Shown: positions 26,456 to 35,620, counted from the first letter of the stretch. The stretch: DNA of 64,000 bases from Acidithiobacillus sp. HP-2 (GCF_015100155.1 NZ_JACKZA010000005.1:124001-188000); one strand, 5' to 3'. Notes: a model not told the origin generated them from the letters alone. Made by a program: numbers and translations.

Positions 26456-27592
26456 TTACTCCCCGGAAGACGCGCTGGTCTGGAGCTGATAACCGGACCC
26501 GATTCCGGCGGGGGGATCATTGACGATGATCTGACCCACGCGCAGTCCGGCCAGCACCTGAATCTGCCCATCCGGCAAGGGTCCACCCAGGCGCAGCACA
26601 TGCATTTCGGTCACCCCCTGATGATCCACCAGCACCGAGGGCAAAGAAGTCCCGGGAATGAGGGCGCTCCGGGGAATGGCCGGTTCATTCTGGGCAGAGC
26701 TGCCGTAACTGGGCAGACTGATGGTCGCGTACGCCCCGACACGAATGGCGGCATTGCGGGGCAGACTGACCTTGACGGCCACCGTATGGGTTTGGGGATT
26801 GGCCTGGGGGGCGACATGAACGACCCTGCCACTCACCATGCCCGCGTTGTCTCCCAGATGGACGGGCAGGGATTGCCCGGGGTTCAGATTGCCCGCCAGA
26901 CTTTCCGGCACCTTGACCAGCAGTTGCTTGGGTCCACCACTGCCCAGCACCATGAGCGGCTGACCGGGCTGCACAATATCCCCCGGATTAACCTCTTTTG
27001 CGAGGACTACGCCCTGAAAGGGGGCGATGGAAACCGAGTTGTTCATCTCCGCCTCAATCTGACGGATTCTCCAGGCTGAAGCCTCCAGCTGGGTTTGCGC
27101 CTTGAGGGCGGTAGCTTTCCGGTTTTCCAGATTGGATTGATAGGTGGCCCAGGGATTCTGGCTGTTGCCCATCATGGCCTTGAAGCCCTGGCCCATCCAG
27201 GTAAAGGGGTTCATGAAAGAGGGGGGATCATAACTGTACAGCTGATATCCGTACTGGGAATAACCGTTGTGCAGGGCGACTTCATCGGCCTGATAGGCCG
27301 CAATGGCCTGGGCTTTCTGGGCAAGCAGCTGATCGTCATCCAAAGCCACCAAAGGCTGGCCCGGTGCAATGGGCATTCCGGCTTCACCCGCCACAAATTT
27401 GACCCGGCCTGGCAACTGGGCACGCAGGGTGACCGTAAACGCCGGGATGACCCGGCCCCCCAGTACGGGGCCAATGCCGGGCGCCGTTTGCACCGTTACG
27501 AGGCTCGGCGCGGCCGCCAGGGCCGTGCCAAAGCCCATGCCCAAAAGGATCGGGCCGCAAACTAATGCATAACGCCAGGTGTTTGTTTTCAT
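26456..27592 (-). CDS. RND membrane-fusion (periplasmic adaptor) protein
   Basis: A 378-residue adaptor starting at 27592 (AAGGAA seven bases upstream; the longer frame begins at the promoter). Signal peptide ends TALAA. The barrel-sandwich halves flank an unusually tyrosine/proline-rich helical hairpin region (SYDPPSFMNPFTWMGQGF), with the second lipoyl half SIAPFQGVVLAKEVNPGDIVQPGQPL and a beta-barrel domain after it. It pairs with the downstream RND pump and is the first gene of the ten-gene operon under the sigma-54 promoter at 27654. Confidence 0.88.
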   Translation of the reverse strand: MKTNTWRYALVCGPILLGMGFGTALAAAPSLVTVQTAPGIGPVLGGRVIPAFTVTLRAQLPGRVKFVAGEAGMPIAPGQPLVALDDDQLLAQKAQAIAAYQADEVALHNGYSQYGYQLYSYDPPSFMNPFTWMGQGFKAMMGNSQNPWATYQSNLENRKATALKAQTQLEASAWRIRQIEAEMNNSVSIAPFQGVVLAKEVNPGDIVQPGQPLMVLGSGGPKQLLVKVPESLAGNLNPGQSLPVHLGDNAGMVSGRVVHVAPQANPQTHTVAVKVSLPRNAAIRVGAYATISLPSYGSSAQNEPAIPRSALIPGTSLPSVLVDHQGVTEMHVLRLGGPLPDGQIQVLAGLRVGQIIVNDPPAGIGSGYQLQTSASSGE

Positions 27593-27653
27593 AGACAGGT
27601 TCCTTGCAAGTTTTGTGAGCTTTAGCAATGCCCAAAGTGATTGCCTGTCTATT

Positions 27654-27669
27654 AGCAGAAACTGTGCCA
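27654..27669 (-). promoter_or_regulatory. Sigma-54 promoter of the RND-MPWSG-TPR-regulator operon
   Basis: Minus-strand TGGCACAGTTTCTGCT matches the -24/-12 consensus with exact spacing. Expected start near 27643, about 50 bases before the adaptor gene. Confidence 0.8.
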
Positions 27670-27719
27670 AATAATAAGAGTATGTAAAATATGGTTTTTA
27701 TAAAATCCCTAAAAATCAC

Positions 27720-27794
27720 TGCAACAATTTAATTTTTTATCTAATTGTTAAATATGTATTTTGTTATGTTGAATCGTTGCAACGGAGTGTTGCA
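27720..27794. promoter_or_regulatory. TGTTGCAACA-type activator sites upstream of the RND operon
   Basis: TGCAACA (27720), the perfect palindrome CGTTGCAACG (27775-27784) and TGTTGCA (27788) lie about 75-150 bases upstream of the sigma-54 start. Same words as at 7788-7836 and 14196-14317. The rest of 27593-27923 is AT-rich non-coding sequence. Confidence 0.65.
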
Positions 27795-27923
27795 GTGCTA
27801 TGCGGCGGTCAGGTCGTGCTTTTGCTGATCAGAGGATGCACTGGCTTTGATAGCGATGGGCAGGACAAGGCTAGGACTGGTCGGGTGACCCCACCGGCTG
27901 ATATGGTTGACGATTAACAGGCA

Positions 27924-28538
27924 ATGATTACGGGGATCCAAAACATGACGAAGAACCTATCCTCCAGCACCTTGAGAATCGGGCGAACCGTACAACATGC
28001 GCCAGCCGTGGATTTGGCAACTATTCAGGCAGATTTTTCACCGTGCCGTACCTGGCGGTATGGATTGCGCTTGCCATTTCGTGAGCGTAAAGGCGCTATG
28101 ATGGCGGTTTTTCTCAAAAATCCTTCCAGTGCCAGTGAGCTCTCCGCAGACAAAACCGTACGCACGGCCTCGGAATATGTATGGCGCAATTTCCCGGAAA
28201 GTGGGGGGGTCCACATTTTGAATCTTTTTGCGCTCAGGGGTACAGACAGTAAAGAAGTGGGGAAAGCGTTGCTTGCGAAGGGCGCGGCGCATGTAGTCGG
28301 CCCGCAGAATGACAAGGTCATCAAAACAACGCTTGCGGCAAGTTCGGGAGTGATTATCGCCTGGGGAGGGCATGCCGGTATTCCGGCCTCTGCCTATGAT
28401 CAGCGGGTGTGCAGTTGTCTGGAATTACTGGTAGAAAGCGGATTGCCGGTATGGCGTAATGCCCGTAAAGGATCCGAAAAATACCCCTTTCATGCCTGTT
28501 ATTGGGCTTATCAGGATGCATTGATTCCGCTTTTCTGA
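27924..28538 (+). CDS. DUF1643 family protein
   Basis: A 204-residue protein (or 197 if the ATG at 27945 is used; neither start has a strong ribosome site). The order CRTWRYGLRLPF, then AVFLKNPSSAS, DKTVRTASEYVW and VHILNLFALRGTD matches DUF1643 (family pattern: arginine-rich start, LNPS motif, then a nucleotide-binding-like IIAWG strand). Biochemical function of the family is not established. It is divergent from the RND operon and convergent with the DUF202 gene, so it is probably an independent gene. Confidence 0.78.
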   Translation: MITGIQNMTKNLSSSTLRIGRTVQHAPAVDLATIQADFSPCRTWRYGLRLPFRERKGAMMAVFLKNPSSASELSADKTVRTASEYVWRNFPESGGVHILNLFALRGTDSKEVGKALLAKGAAHVVGPQNDKVIKTTLAASSGVIIAWGGHAGIPASAYDQRVCSCLELLVESGLPVWRNARKGSEKYPFHACYWAYQDALIPLF

Positions 28539-28540
28539 TT

Positions 28541-29194
28541 TTACAGGGAAACCCGAATAATCATGACCGCCAGTGCGACGGTAATACCAAATAAAATAAC
28601 GCCATAAAGACCATACAGGAATTTATGGACATGGTAGCAGCCTTCATCTACCTTCTTGACGGTGCGAATGAAATTGATACCACCGATCATCAGGTTGGTG
28701 ATTCCCAGGACAATAAATATAATGCCCATCCCTGAGAACCCTTCTCCCATAACCAGCTTGGTGTGGAGCATGATGGAAAGCTGTTCCAGAAAAAAATCGA
28801 ACTTTTCGATGACAAAGCCAAAAGCAATCAGACCGATACCCGTTCGTACCCATGCCAGAAAAGTACGTTCGGCGGCCATGTAAATACGCGGATCAATAAT
28901 CTCTTTTGCTGCCACGGGGGGTCCTTTTTCAATATGTTGCAGATCAAACATAAAATTCAAGCCTACCACAAAAACCAGAGCAATGGCTGGCCAGGTCAGT
29001 ACATTGAAAAGCCCGGTAAAAAAATGGCCCAGTTTTGCGTAATGTAATGCCAAAAACAGTACGGCAAGACGGGCTGAAACCAATCCTGTTCCGATCGATA
29101 CAAACAGTAGCTTAAAGTAACCTAGATACGTGCGTTCCAGCGCCATGTACAATCGTGGTTCTTGTACGGTTGGCAGGCGTTTCAGGAACATCAT
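28541..29194 (-). CDS. DUF202-like membrane protein (two-domain)
   Basis: A 217-residue protein with five or six membrane helices. The second half carries the DUF202 signature DPRIYMAAERTFLAWVRTGIGLIAFG; the first half has a weaker version of the same pattern (EPRLYMALERTYLGYFK), so the protein looks like an internal duplication of a DUF202-type unit. In DUF202 proteins such as yeast Vtc1 the family is tied to polyphosphate or ion handling, but here no function can be assigned. It ends two bases from the convergent DUF1643 gene. Confidence 0.78.
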   Translation of the reverse strand: MMFLKRLPTVQEPRLYMALERTYLGYFKLLFVSIGTGLVSARLAVLFLALHYAKLGHFFTGLFNVLTWPAIALVFVVGLNFMFDLQHIEKGPPVAAKEIIDPRIYMAAERTFLAWVRTGIGLIAFGFVIEKFDFFLEQLSIMLHTKLVMGEGFSGMGIIFIVLGITNLMIGGINFIRTVKKVDEGCYHVHKFLYGLYGVILFGITVALAVMIIRVSL

Positions 29195-29323
29195 GGCTGG
29201 GGTTCACCGAATGGTTGGATGGGCAGGTTCAGGGTATTAAATTATGGCGTGGGGCAGTCTATCGCGAAATACTCCGACCGTGAAGCGGTGTTGAAACATC
29301 ATCCTGAAAATGCCCCACGGTTC

Positions 29324-29352
29324 TTGACGCGAAGCAACGGGAAGGCTAGGAT
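29324..29352 (+). promoter_or_regulatory. Sigma-70 promoter of tRNA-Asn
   Basis: TTGACG and TAGGAT separated by 17 bases, ending 11 bases before the tRNA. Confidence 0.75.
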
Positions 29353-29363
29353 ACGCCCACTTT

Positions 29364-29439
29364 TCCCCGGTAGCTCAGTCGGTAGAGCGGGTGACTGTTA
29401 ATCACTAGGTCGGCAGTTCGAGCCTGTCCCGGGGAGCCA
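29364..29439 (+). tRNA. tRNA-Asn (anticodon GTT)
   Basis: Seventy-six bases fold into a full cloverleaf: acceptor stem TCCCCGG/CCGGGGA, D-loop AGCTCAGTCGGTAGAGC, anticodon loop CTGTTAA giving GTT, T-loop GTTCGAGCC, and an encoded CCA end. It marks the left edge of the accessory region. Confidence 0.95.
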
Positions 29440-29447
29440 AAAGAATC

Positions 29448-29486
29448 AGGCACTTAGCGTACTTTGCTAGGTGCCTTTATTTTTTC
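29448..29486 (+). terminator. Terminator of tRNA-Asn
   Basis: Stem AGGCACTTAGC with GCTAGGTGCCT (one wobble) followed by a T-rich run. Confidence 0.75.
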
Positions 29487-30101
29487 AATCCAACCTATAT
29501 CCAACCTCAGAATGAAAAGCGAAACTGTTCCATAAATAAAAAAACGGAGTCATCCAGCCGCAAGTTGGTCGTTGCACTAACAAAGCCAGCAGTCACTGCA
29601 ATATCTGCTGTTATTTCCAGAATCAAGCGCAACAACACCGGTCCAAGGATGACGGAGGTGGATGAATGGGGGTCGAGATACTAGCAGTTGGAGTCTGAGC
29701 AAGGGAAACCAGATTCAGCGAGGAATTAACGAGAGGTTGAGAGTATACGGGCCGTGGCCAGGTAGATTATTAGGATTAGCCTCAGCACGGTCAGCCGAGA
29801 TATGCGGAGGGTGGAGCGAGATCTATCGATATCCCCCTGAATGGTTGTACGATAAAATGCCTCTCTTTTCCTCAGATAGCGAGACACGCAACAGAGGGGG
29901 GGGCAAGATTGGCTACGCCCATGCCGCCAGAGTACGGCAGAGAGAAAGGAAAGGACTATCCTTGAGTGTTTATAAAGCTTCAGCCTCCTGCTCATAGATA
30001 ATTTGCTCGATTCGGTTCCCCATTTCCACTAGCAGCCGGATTATTCGAGTAACCCACTGATTCTATTGCACCTGCCATTTCCTGGAAATTTATTAAAACG
30101 T
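29487..30101. other. Non-coding or decayed stretch after tRNA-Asn
   Basis: No convincing gene is seen on either strand; open frames here lack ribosome sites and family features. The sequence just after the tRNA (two copies of a TATCCAACCT-like word) is the type often left by integrase-mediated insertion, but no integrase frame remains. Confidence 0.4.
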
Positions 30102-30284
30102 TTAGTAATCGATGTGTTGTGTTTCTTCAAAACCGAAAGTCCGACAGGCTGCTAGTAATAATATTTTCCCATGGGGGTCGTCGGTGGCCACAAGCACTTG
30201 ACGGAGTTGTTCAACGCGCGGGTCGGTTTTGGATAGATTAAAAACATGCTCAAGGAAAACGTCGCTGTATATCCGTGCATTCAT
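30102..30284 (-). CDS. Small hypothetical protein, coupled to the TubC_N-domain gene
   Basis: A 60-residue protein whose ATG overlaps the stop of the preceding gene (ATGA), which is the main reason to accept it. It reads as helical (VFLEHVFNLSKTDPRVEQLRQVL) with an AACRTFGFEE segment. No family recognised. Last gene of the element's minus-strand operon. Confidence 0.5.
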   Translation of the reverse strand: MNARIYSDVFLEHVFNLSKTDPRVEQLRQVLVATDDPHGKILLLAACRTFGFEETQHIDY

Positions 30285-30697
30285 TTCTTTATATTCACAA
30301 CTTCGTAGCTGGGGCACTGCCTGGGTGCCATTGGATAGCAGGCTTTATAACCAGAGCCTCCAGACGGTGGCCCTGATCTAGTGAGTGAACAGGTGCCCAG
30401 TGATTGTCCGGGTAGCGGCTGGCCGGGCAGAAAGCGCAGGCACTCTCCGCAAGTCACGCGCTGGGGCTGTTTCCTTGGCTCAGGGCGCACGCTGGCGGCT
30501 GGGGTGTTGCTTGGGTAGTTCTCAGGGGTTGCCGCCAATATTCGGATCATCTCGTCGCGGTGTTCTCTGATAGCTTGGCGCAGTTCGTCGGTGAGCAAGA
30601 CAGCAGGCCCGACTTTCAGATTGCCACCAATGGTGGATAGGGTGAGTCCTGCCGTTCTGAGTTTTTCCACCAAAAGGGAAGGGTTAGAAAGTTTCAT
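30281..30697 (-). CDS. TubC_N-domain protein with C-terminal cysteine cluster
   Basis: A 138-residue protein starting at 30697. Residues 5-50 (LLVEKLRTAGLTLSTIGGNL, then LTDELRQAIREHRDEMIRIL) match the TubC N-terminal docking domain, a small fold also common in proteins of integrative elements. The second half has CGECLRF, GTCSLTR and CYPMAPRQCPSYE, a likely zinc-binding set. Overlaps the RepA-like ATPase by 14 bases. Probably an accessory replication or regulation protein of the element; no enzymatic activity is visible. Confidence 0.7.
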   Translation of the reverse strand: MKLSNPSLLVEKLRTAGLTLSTIGGNLKVGPAVLLTDELRQAIREHRDEMIRILAATPENYPSNTPAASVRPEPRKQPQRVTCGECLRFLPGQPLPGQSLGTCSLTRSGPPSGGSGYKACYPMAPRQCPSYEVVNIKK

Positions 30698-31976
30698 AAT
30701 CATCCCCTTCATCGTCCTCGCTCGTCGTCCCCTCCTCACCTTCCTCACGCCTAAAGGCATGTGAGGAAGGTGAGGAAGGTTTGGGGGTTGCCTCGTTTTC
30801 CTCAAATGAGGAAGGTGAGGAATGTGAGGAATCGCCCAGACTGACAAAAGGCCCGTCTATGGTGATTAACTGCTTGTCCTCAAGGGCAGTAGTCCAGCGC
30901 GAGAAGTTCCGCACGTCCACCCCCTCATCTTTGGCGGTTTTGCGCCATGTGGACAGCTCCACTCTGGCGGCCTTGGCATCCCGTCCAGCCTGTAGCAAAT
31001 TGCGTTCATGCTCTGCCACAAGGCGCTTGAGAATTGACAGCGCCAGCCTTTGCTTATCGACTAGTCCTTTCTCTGGCTTGGCGGGCGCGTTTGGCATGTC
31101 GGAAGGCGCGAGTATGGCGCTTTCGGTTGGGTTCCCGTCCTCATCGTTCCATGCTGGCGGGAGTTCTACGGTACGGAAAGCGAAGGCCAACGGGCGGGCA
31201 GTATCGCCCCCGCGCTGCTTGGCATTTATCAGCACGATAACGCCACCCTCCCGCGCTTCCAGCGTCGCCATTGTGTCAATCGCGCCCTTTAACGCTGAGT
31301 GCCCGCGCGGTTCTCCCGGCGTCGCCTTGCTGGGGTGGTGGATTACCAAGCAAGTGCAATGGTAACGCTGGCGCAGGGTGTCCAGTGCCGCTACAAAGCC
31401 ATTCATAGCCTCGGCGCTGTTTTCGTCGCCAGATAGCCCGCGCTGCAAAGTATCCACTATCAGCAAGCCCGGCGGTTCTGGCATGGCGTCAATTTCGGCC
31501 TGCATAATTGCCAGAGCGTCCGGCTCATTCAGTGCCACGGCTCCGCTACTCAGGTGCAAGGGTGCGGCGTTCAAATCGTCATAAACGATGCTCCAAGCGC
31601 AGGCCCGGCGAACCATTGCGGCGCGGCCTTCTCCCGCCAGGAACAGGACAGGCGCTTGCTTGGTAGGGATACCGTGCCAGTCCTTGCCAAGTGCCACGCA
31701 ACAGGCCATATCTAACGCAACAAATGATTTGCCCCGCCCCGGCTCTGCTATCAGCGCGGCAGTGGTGTCTCGTTCCAGCCAACCCTTAACCAGCCAATCC
31801 ACAGGCTGGGGATGCGCCAGCAGTTCACCTATGCGCGTAAACAGCGGATTGCTTGCGGGTTCCGGTTCCGGCAGTTCATCAGCAGTACCAGTAGCAGGCA
31901 CGACGGACAGGCGTGGCGCTGGCTGCTCTAAGTCGGCATATGCGGCCAGTGGTGGCAACTCATCAGCCCAGCTCAT
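30684..31976 (-). CDS. RepA-like AAA/RecA-fold helicase ATPase of an integrative element
   Basis: A 430-residue protein with Walker A AEPGRGKS near residue 78, LFLAGEGR near 111 and LLIVDTLQRGL (Walker B) near 173, followed by CLVIHHPSKA, typical of hexameric RepA/DnaB-like ATPases (AAA_25). The C-terminal 60 residues are a Ser/Glu-rich repeat tail encoded by GAGGAAGGT repeats. Start overlaps the primase stop (ATGA). It probably unwinds the element's origin for replication after excision or as a plasmid-like form. Confidence 0.85.
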   Translation of the reverse strand: MSWADELPPLAAYADLEQPAPRLSVVPATGTADELPEPEPASNPLFTRIGELLAHPQPVDWLVKGWLERDTTAALIAEPGRGKSFVALDMACCVALGKDWHGIPTKQAPVLFLAGEGRAAMVRRACAWSIVYDDLNAAPLHLSSGAVALNEPDALAIMQAEIDAMPEPPGLLIVDTLQRGLSGDENSAEAMNGFVAALDTLRQRYHCTCLVIHHPSKATPGEPRGHSALKGAIDTMATLEAREGGVIVLINAKQRGGDTARPLAFAFRTVELPPAWNDEDGNPTESAILAPSDMPNAPAKPEKGLVDKQRLALSILKRLVAEHERNLLQAGRDAKAARVELSTWRKTAKDEGVDVRNFSRWTTALEDKQLITIDGPFVSLGDSSHSSPSSFEENEATPKPSSPSSHAFRREEGEEGTTSEDDEGDDYETF

Positions 31977-32857
31977 GGCCCAACTCCTTGCCTTCTAGCG
32001 GCTACGATGTCGTTCCAGTCCGTCGCGCCTTCTGGAATACGGGCAGGCATTGGCAGAATCATTGCCCGAGCTGCGCTGGCGGCGGCTCGGCCCTTCTCTT
32101 GGCCAATGGCGTCGAAGTCGGGAGCGAGTACGATTTCAAGCCCCGGCCATTTTGCGCGTGCTGCTTGGGCAACATTGGCAAGGTTTCCGCAGTCCAGCGC
32201 GGAGATATGGCAGGCGTCCTGTTTCATGGCCGCCAGTGAGGACGCAGTGGCCCAGCCTTCGGCAATCCAGAGCGGGCGGGTTCCGTCTGGGATTTCACTA
32301 GTAGGGATAAAATGTCCAGCCTTGCTCATGCCCGGCAAAAAACGCTTGTGGCCGTCTGGGTGGATAAACTGCAGGCCGTGTAAGGCTCCATTGAAGCCCA
32401 CAACGGGCAGAACCAGAGAAGGCCCAGACTGGCGGGCAATGCCGGGGGTAATACCCTTGCGGTCAAGGTAGGGGTGTTGTGGGGCGGCTGGCGCTGAAGC
32501 TGCCCATATCTTGAGGGCGCGTTCAGCAGCGTTATGGTAACGTGCTTGCTGTTCGGCCTGCGCGCGTGCCCTCTCCTCCTCAGCACGAAGCCGAAGGGTT
32601 TTCTTTTCAGTTGCTGTGAGGGCTGATTGACGCTTGGAACTCCATTTTACACGTGCGCCCGTGCGCCAGTTGCCAGCGACGCCGGAAGCTGGAGTATCAA
32701 GATGCAGGTTGTACCAAATTGAAAGCTGTCCCGGTTTGTCATTCACAGCACTGGCACGGCGTAACCGGCCGTCTGGAATAATTTTGGTATTTACCGCCAG
32801 GAAGATTCCTCCATCAATCAGGGCGTTTTTAAACTCGGCTTCAAGATCTTTGATCAT
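31973..32857 (-). CDS. Toprim-domain primase of an integrative element
   Basis: A 294-residue protein; the start at 32857 follows GGAG. The N-terminal 90 residues (IPDGRLRRASAVNDKPGQLSIWY) match the small domain seen in phage/element primases, followed by a helical, Ala/Arg-rich linker and the Toprim core (PLWIAEGWATASSLAAM with catalytic Glu, then LAPDFDAIGQEKGRAA with the DxD-like acidic pair). It makes primers for the RepA-like helicase. Four-base overlap with that gene. Confidence 0.85.
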   Translation of the reverse strand: MIKDLEAEFKNALIDGGIFLAVNTKIIPDGRLRRASAVNDKPGQLSIWYNLHLDTPASGVAGNWRTGARVKWSSKRQSALTATEKKTLRLRAEEERARAQAEQQARYHNAAERALKIWAASAPAAPQHPYLDRKGITPGIARQSGPSLVLPVVGFNGALHGLQFIHPDGHKRFLPGMSKAGHFIPTSEIPDGTRPLWIAEGWATASSLAAMKQDACHISALDCGNLANVAQAARAKWPGLEIVLAPDFDAIGQEKGRAAASAARAMILPMPARIPEGATDWNDIVAARRQGVGP

Positions 32858-32925
32858 CTTGAACTCCACACCATAATGGTAAGATAAGACACCATAATTA
32901 CTTGACATTTTTGCGCGATCATGGC

Positions 32926-33189
32926 TTAGCCTTCGTTACCAGAGCGATGCTTAATTATCCACTCTGCTAAATCAATGATACGATATCGCACCAGCCTGCC
33001 GATTTTTACAAACGGCAAATCGTACCGGCCTGTGCATCGCCAGCTTTGAAGTGTGCTGCGCTCAACCTGTAATACAACGGCAGCTGTTGTTTCGTTCAAA
33101 AGCTGTTGTTTAAATGCAGCGTTTTCAGAACCCAACTGCATGTATATCTCAAGAATAACTTGTTGTACTAGATCATTATGGTTGCTCAT
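32926..33189 (-). CDS. AlpA/excisionase-like HTH DNA-binding protein
   Basis: An 87-residue protein with a MerR-like winged HTH in the second half (AAVVLQVERSTLQSWRCTGRYDLPFVKIGRLVRYR), the pattern of AlpA and excisionase-type regulators. First gene of the primase/RepA operon, so it may activate the element's genes or bend DNA for excision. The matching integrase is not visible in the window. Confidence 0.8.
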   Translation of the reverse strand: MSNHNDLVQQVILEIYMQLGSENAAFKQQLLNETTAAVVLQVERSTLQSWRCTGRYDLPFVKIGRLVRYRIIDLAEWIIKHRSGNEG

Positions 33190-33669
33190 GTATCACCTTA
33201 TCTGTCTCAATCGGTGTAGATAAGGGTAGCTAGCACTCCATCAAATGTGGTAAACATTAACAGGGGAAAATCGCGTTTATTTATACCAAATCGTGAGTCC
33301 CCGGATCTTGCTATTCTGAATGTAGGATTCAAATGACATTCTGCTTGACGAAAAATGCTTGAGCTTTTCACAGAGCGCAATCATGTTCTCGTAGAGGTGG
33401 TGCTTGGAGTTAACATGGGATTCCAGGAAAAACAGGGGTTGTAGAAGTTGGGACAGTTTTTGATTTTGTGCTGGTTCAGATGTCGATCAGTACCACCCGG
33501 CGTTGAAAATATAGTGGTAACCGAACAGCTACCACACCACGCGCTGTTTTTGATGTCGTATACCATACCAAGCGGGGCTCTATTTGAGCCCCAAGTGCAG
33601 AACTGCCGCAACTGAACGGCTGCCGAGATTTCATCTTAAAAAGCATGGTATATGATGTATGACCCTCGT

Positions 33670-33760
33670 TAACGTAGAATGTAACATGGGATGTAATGCT
33701 GGGCGTATTACAGTAATGATTTTTGTAACGTAGTAATGCGCCCATGCATTACACGGTGCA
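33670..33760. repeat. Cluster of short GTAACrTrGNAATGC-type repeats
   Basis: Several related words (TAACGTAGAATG, TAACATGGGATGTAATGC, TAACGTAGTAATGCG, ATGCATTAC) within 90 bases upstream of the HTH/primase operon. They could be iterons or HTH-binding sites of the element. The flanking 33190-33830 sequence has no convincing gene. Confidence 0.4.
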
Positions 33761-33826
33761 TTGGCCGGTCAAGATGTATGCCTTCCATCGGCATTTTGAG
33801 TACTGTGCGCATCGATCTATATCGTC

Positions 33827-34212
33827 TTAAACCGGTTTATGTAAGGGCATGAATGGGCTTGAGTTGAGCACACCTAAGGTGATTCCAATAGTCTGTGGAT
33901 GGCAGCCACAATGACCTGCATAAGACATTAACCCCGTGACTGTAACCGATCGTAAAAGGGGACGATCATTGGATCGTAGCACTTGGTCACTGCGGCTGGC
34001 AGGTACAGTGTTTTGCGTAGAAGAGCATTGATTGCCTTGGCAATATTGCTTTTCCCGGTCCACTGACTCGACTCGCAAGACGCGGGTTGAGTGCCGCATC
34101 GGCGACGATCCGTTTAGCGGAATTAAAGCGCGTGAGCGAGTTGAGGGAAGCCAGTAGCATGGCTGAGGTGGTCTAGCCGAAGCCGGGAATACTCAGCAGG
34201 AGCACCTTTTAG
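33827..34212 (-). pseudogene. IS110-family transposase remnant (C-terminal part)
   Basis: Minus-strand translation in several frames recovers the IS110 C-terminal domain: VLLLSIPGFG, an in-frame stop, then ASLNSLTRFNSAKRIVADAALNPRL, a frameshift into GKSNIAKAINALLRKTLYLPA, then PFYDRLQ and MQVIVAAIHRLLESP. The right end is cut at about 34212 by the intact IS1111-like element. Confidence 0.75.
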
Positions 34213-34342
34213 AGATGTAATGGATGCCTCCCCCTACAGGACCGGCAGCGGGGCGCTTCAGAAGGGAGTCCCCGCTTGATCCGGACGGCATCAAGGTGCC
34301 AAGGTGGAAATTTATCCACGGTAAGGACAAGGAGGACTCGTC

Positions 34343-35371
34343 ATGCAGGTTACAACTTATGGACTGGATTTGGCAAAAAGGGTCATGCAGCTGCACTGGG
34401 TAGACATGGAGACCGGTGAGATTCATCGCAAACAGATGAAGCGTCGGGCACTTCTGGAGTTTTTCGCCAATCGGCAACCGGGCATCGTGGCCATGGAAGC
34501 CTGTGGGAGTGCGCATTATTGGGGCCGGGAATTACGCAATCTCGGTCATGAGGTCCATCTGGTAGCAGCACAATTTGTGCGCCCTTTCGTGAAGACCAAC
34601 AAAAACGATGCAGCGGATGCGGCAGCCATCTGGGAAACCGTACAGCGTCCCGATATGCGCTTTGTGGCGGTCAAGAGTGAAGAGCAGCAATTCGTCCTGT
34701 CGCTCCACCGTATCCGGGAGCAACTCATCAAGGTCCGGACGATGCAGGTGAATCAGATCCGGGGCTTGCTCTATGAATTTGGTGCCGATCTGCCGCAAGG
34801 TCGGCAGAAGGGCCTGAAAGAAGTGCCGGATGCATTGGCCGATCTGGAAGAATTCCTATCGCCCATGTTCCTGGACACTGTTCGCCAGCAATTAAAACGG
34901 CTTGAACAGATGGACAAGGATATTGCGGATATCGAAAAGTGTTTGGCGCTGTGGAAGAAAGATCAGGAAGCGGTGAAGCGATTGATGGCGATTCCCAGCG
35001 TGGGACTGCTCACGGCAACCGGCAACATCGCCACCGTGGGCGATATGGAATCCTTTCGGTCGGGGCGGGAGTTTGCGGCTTTTCTGGGATTGGTTCCCCG
35101 CCAGAGTGGGACCGGTGGCAAGGTTCGGTTGCTGGGCATCAGTAAACGTGGAGACAGCTATCTGCGAAAGCTGCTCACCCACGGAGCGCGGGCAGTGGTG
35201 AATTTCCAGATCAAGAACCGAAATCCCTGGATGGACAAGCTGCTCTGCCGACGGCCCCACAACGTGGTTGTCGTGGCACAGGCCAACAAGATGGCCAGAA
35301 CGATTTGGTCGCTATTGGTGCGAGACACTATCTACGACGCGAATCACGCGACGATAAAAACCGCCGCATAG
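34343..35371 (+). CDS. IS110/IS1111-family recombinase
   Basis: A 342-residue DEDD-type recombinase. The N-terminal RuvC-like domain has YGLDLAKRVMQ (Asp), AMEACGSAHYW (Glu) and TNKNDAADAAAIW (Asp pair); the C-terminal domain has LMAIPSVGLLTATG and GLVPRQSGTGGKVRLLGISKRGDSYLR with the conserved serine. AAGGAGG lies before the ATG. It appears intact and possibly active. It acts with a bridge RNA (family knowledge). Confidence 0.92.
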   Translation: MQVTTYGLDLAKRVMQLHWVDMETGEIHRKQMKRRALLEFFANRQPGIVAMEACGSAHYWGRELRNLGHEVHLVAAQFVRPFVKTNKNDAADAAAIWETVQRPDMRFVAVKSEEQQFVLSLHRIREQLIKVRTMQVNQIRGLLYEFGADLPQGRQKGLKEVPDALADLEEFLSPMFLDTVRQQLKRLEQMDKDIADIEKCLALWKKDQEAVKRLMAIPSVGLLTATGNIATVGDMESFRSGREFAAFLGLVPRQSGTGGKVRLLGISKRGDSYLRKLLTHGARAVVNFQIKNRNPWMDKLLCRRPHNVVVVAQANKMARTIWSLLVRDTIYDANHATIKTAA

Positions 35372-35620
35372 TACGGTATTACAGAATTGTTGAACTTCAA
35401 CATAAGGAGTTGCGCAGGCGGATAACCGATTGATGGCAAAACAGGTCAGACCACGGGAAAGAGAACCTGAGGGGACTATGTCCTAATAAGGACGCTTTAG
35501 AGATGAGGACTTTCCCGGCGGATTTCATCAGGGTCAGCAGGATTAACCTGCATTAAAGACCGGATATAAGGCAGCAACCGACCTCAATATGCCAGACATC
35601 GAAAATCACCTTGCGAACAT
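35372..35620 (+). ncRNA. Candidate bridge RNA region of the IS1111-like element
   Basis: Roughly 250 non-coding bases between the recombinase stop and the right inverted repeat. IS1111-subgroup elements carry their bridge RNA here. I see short self-complementary pieces but cannot fold or define the two guide loops by eye, so only the location is supported. Confidence 0.35.

Noticed and set aside
29662-29997. Open frame after the tRNA, possible integrase remnant
   Set aside because: No integrase motif (R-H-R-Y) in any frame and no ribosome site.
33381-33745. Two overlapping minus-strand frames upstream of the HTH gene
   Set aside because: Composition is repeat-driven, no family features or ribosome sites; treated as non-coding.
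35372-35620. Coding region after the IS recombinase
   Set aside because: No frame of useful length; position fits a non-coding bridge RNA segment instead.
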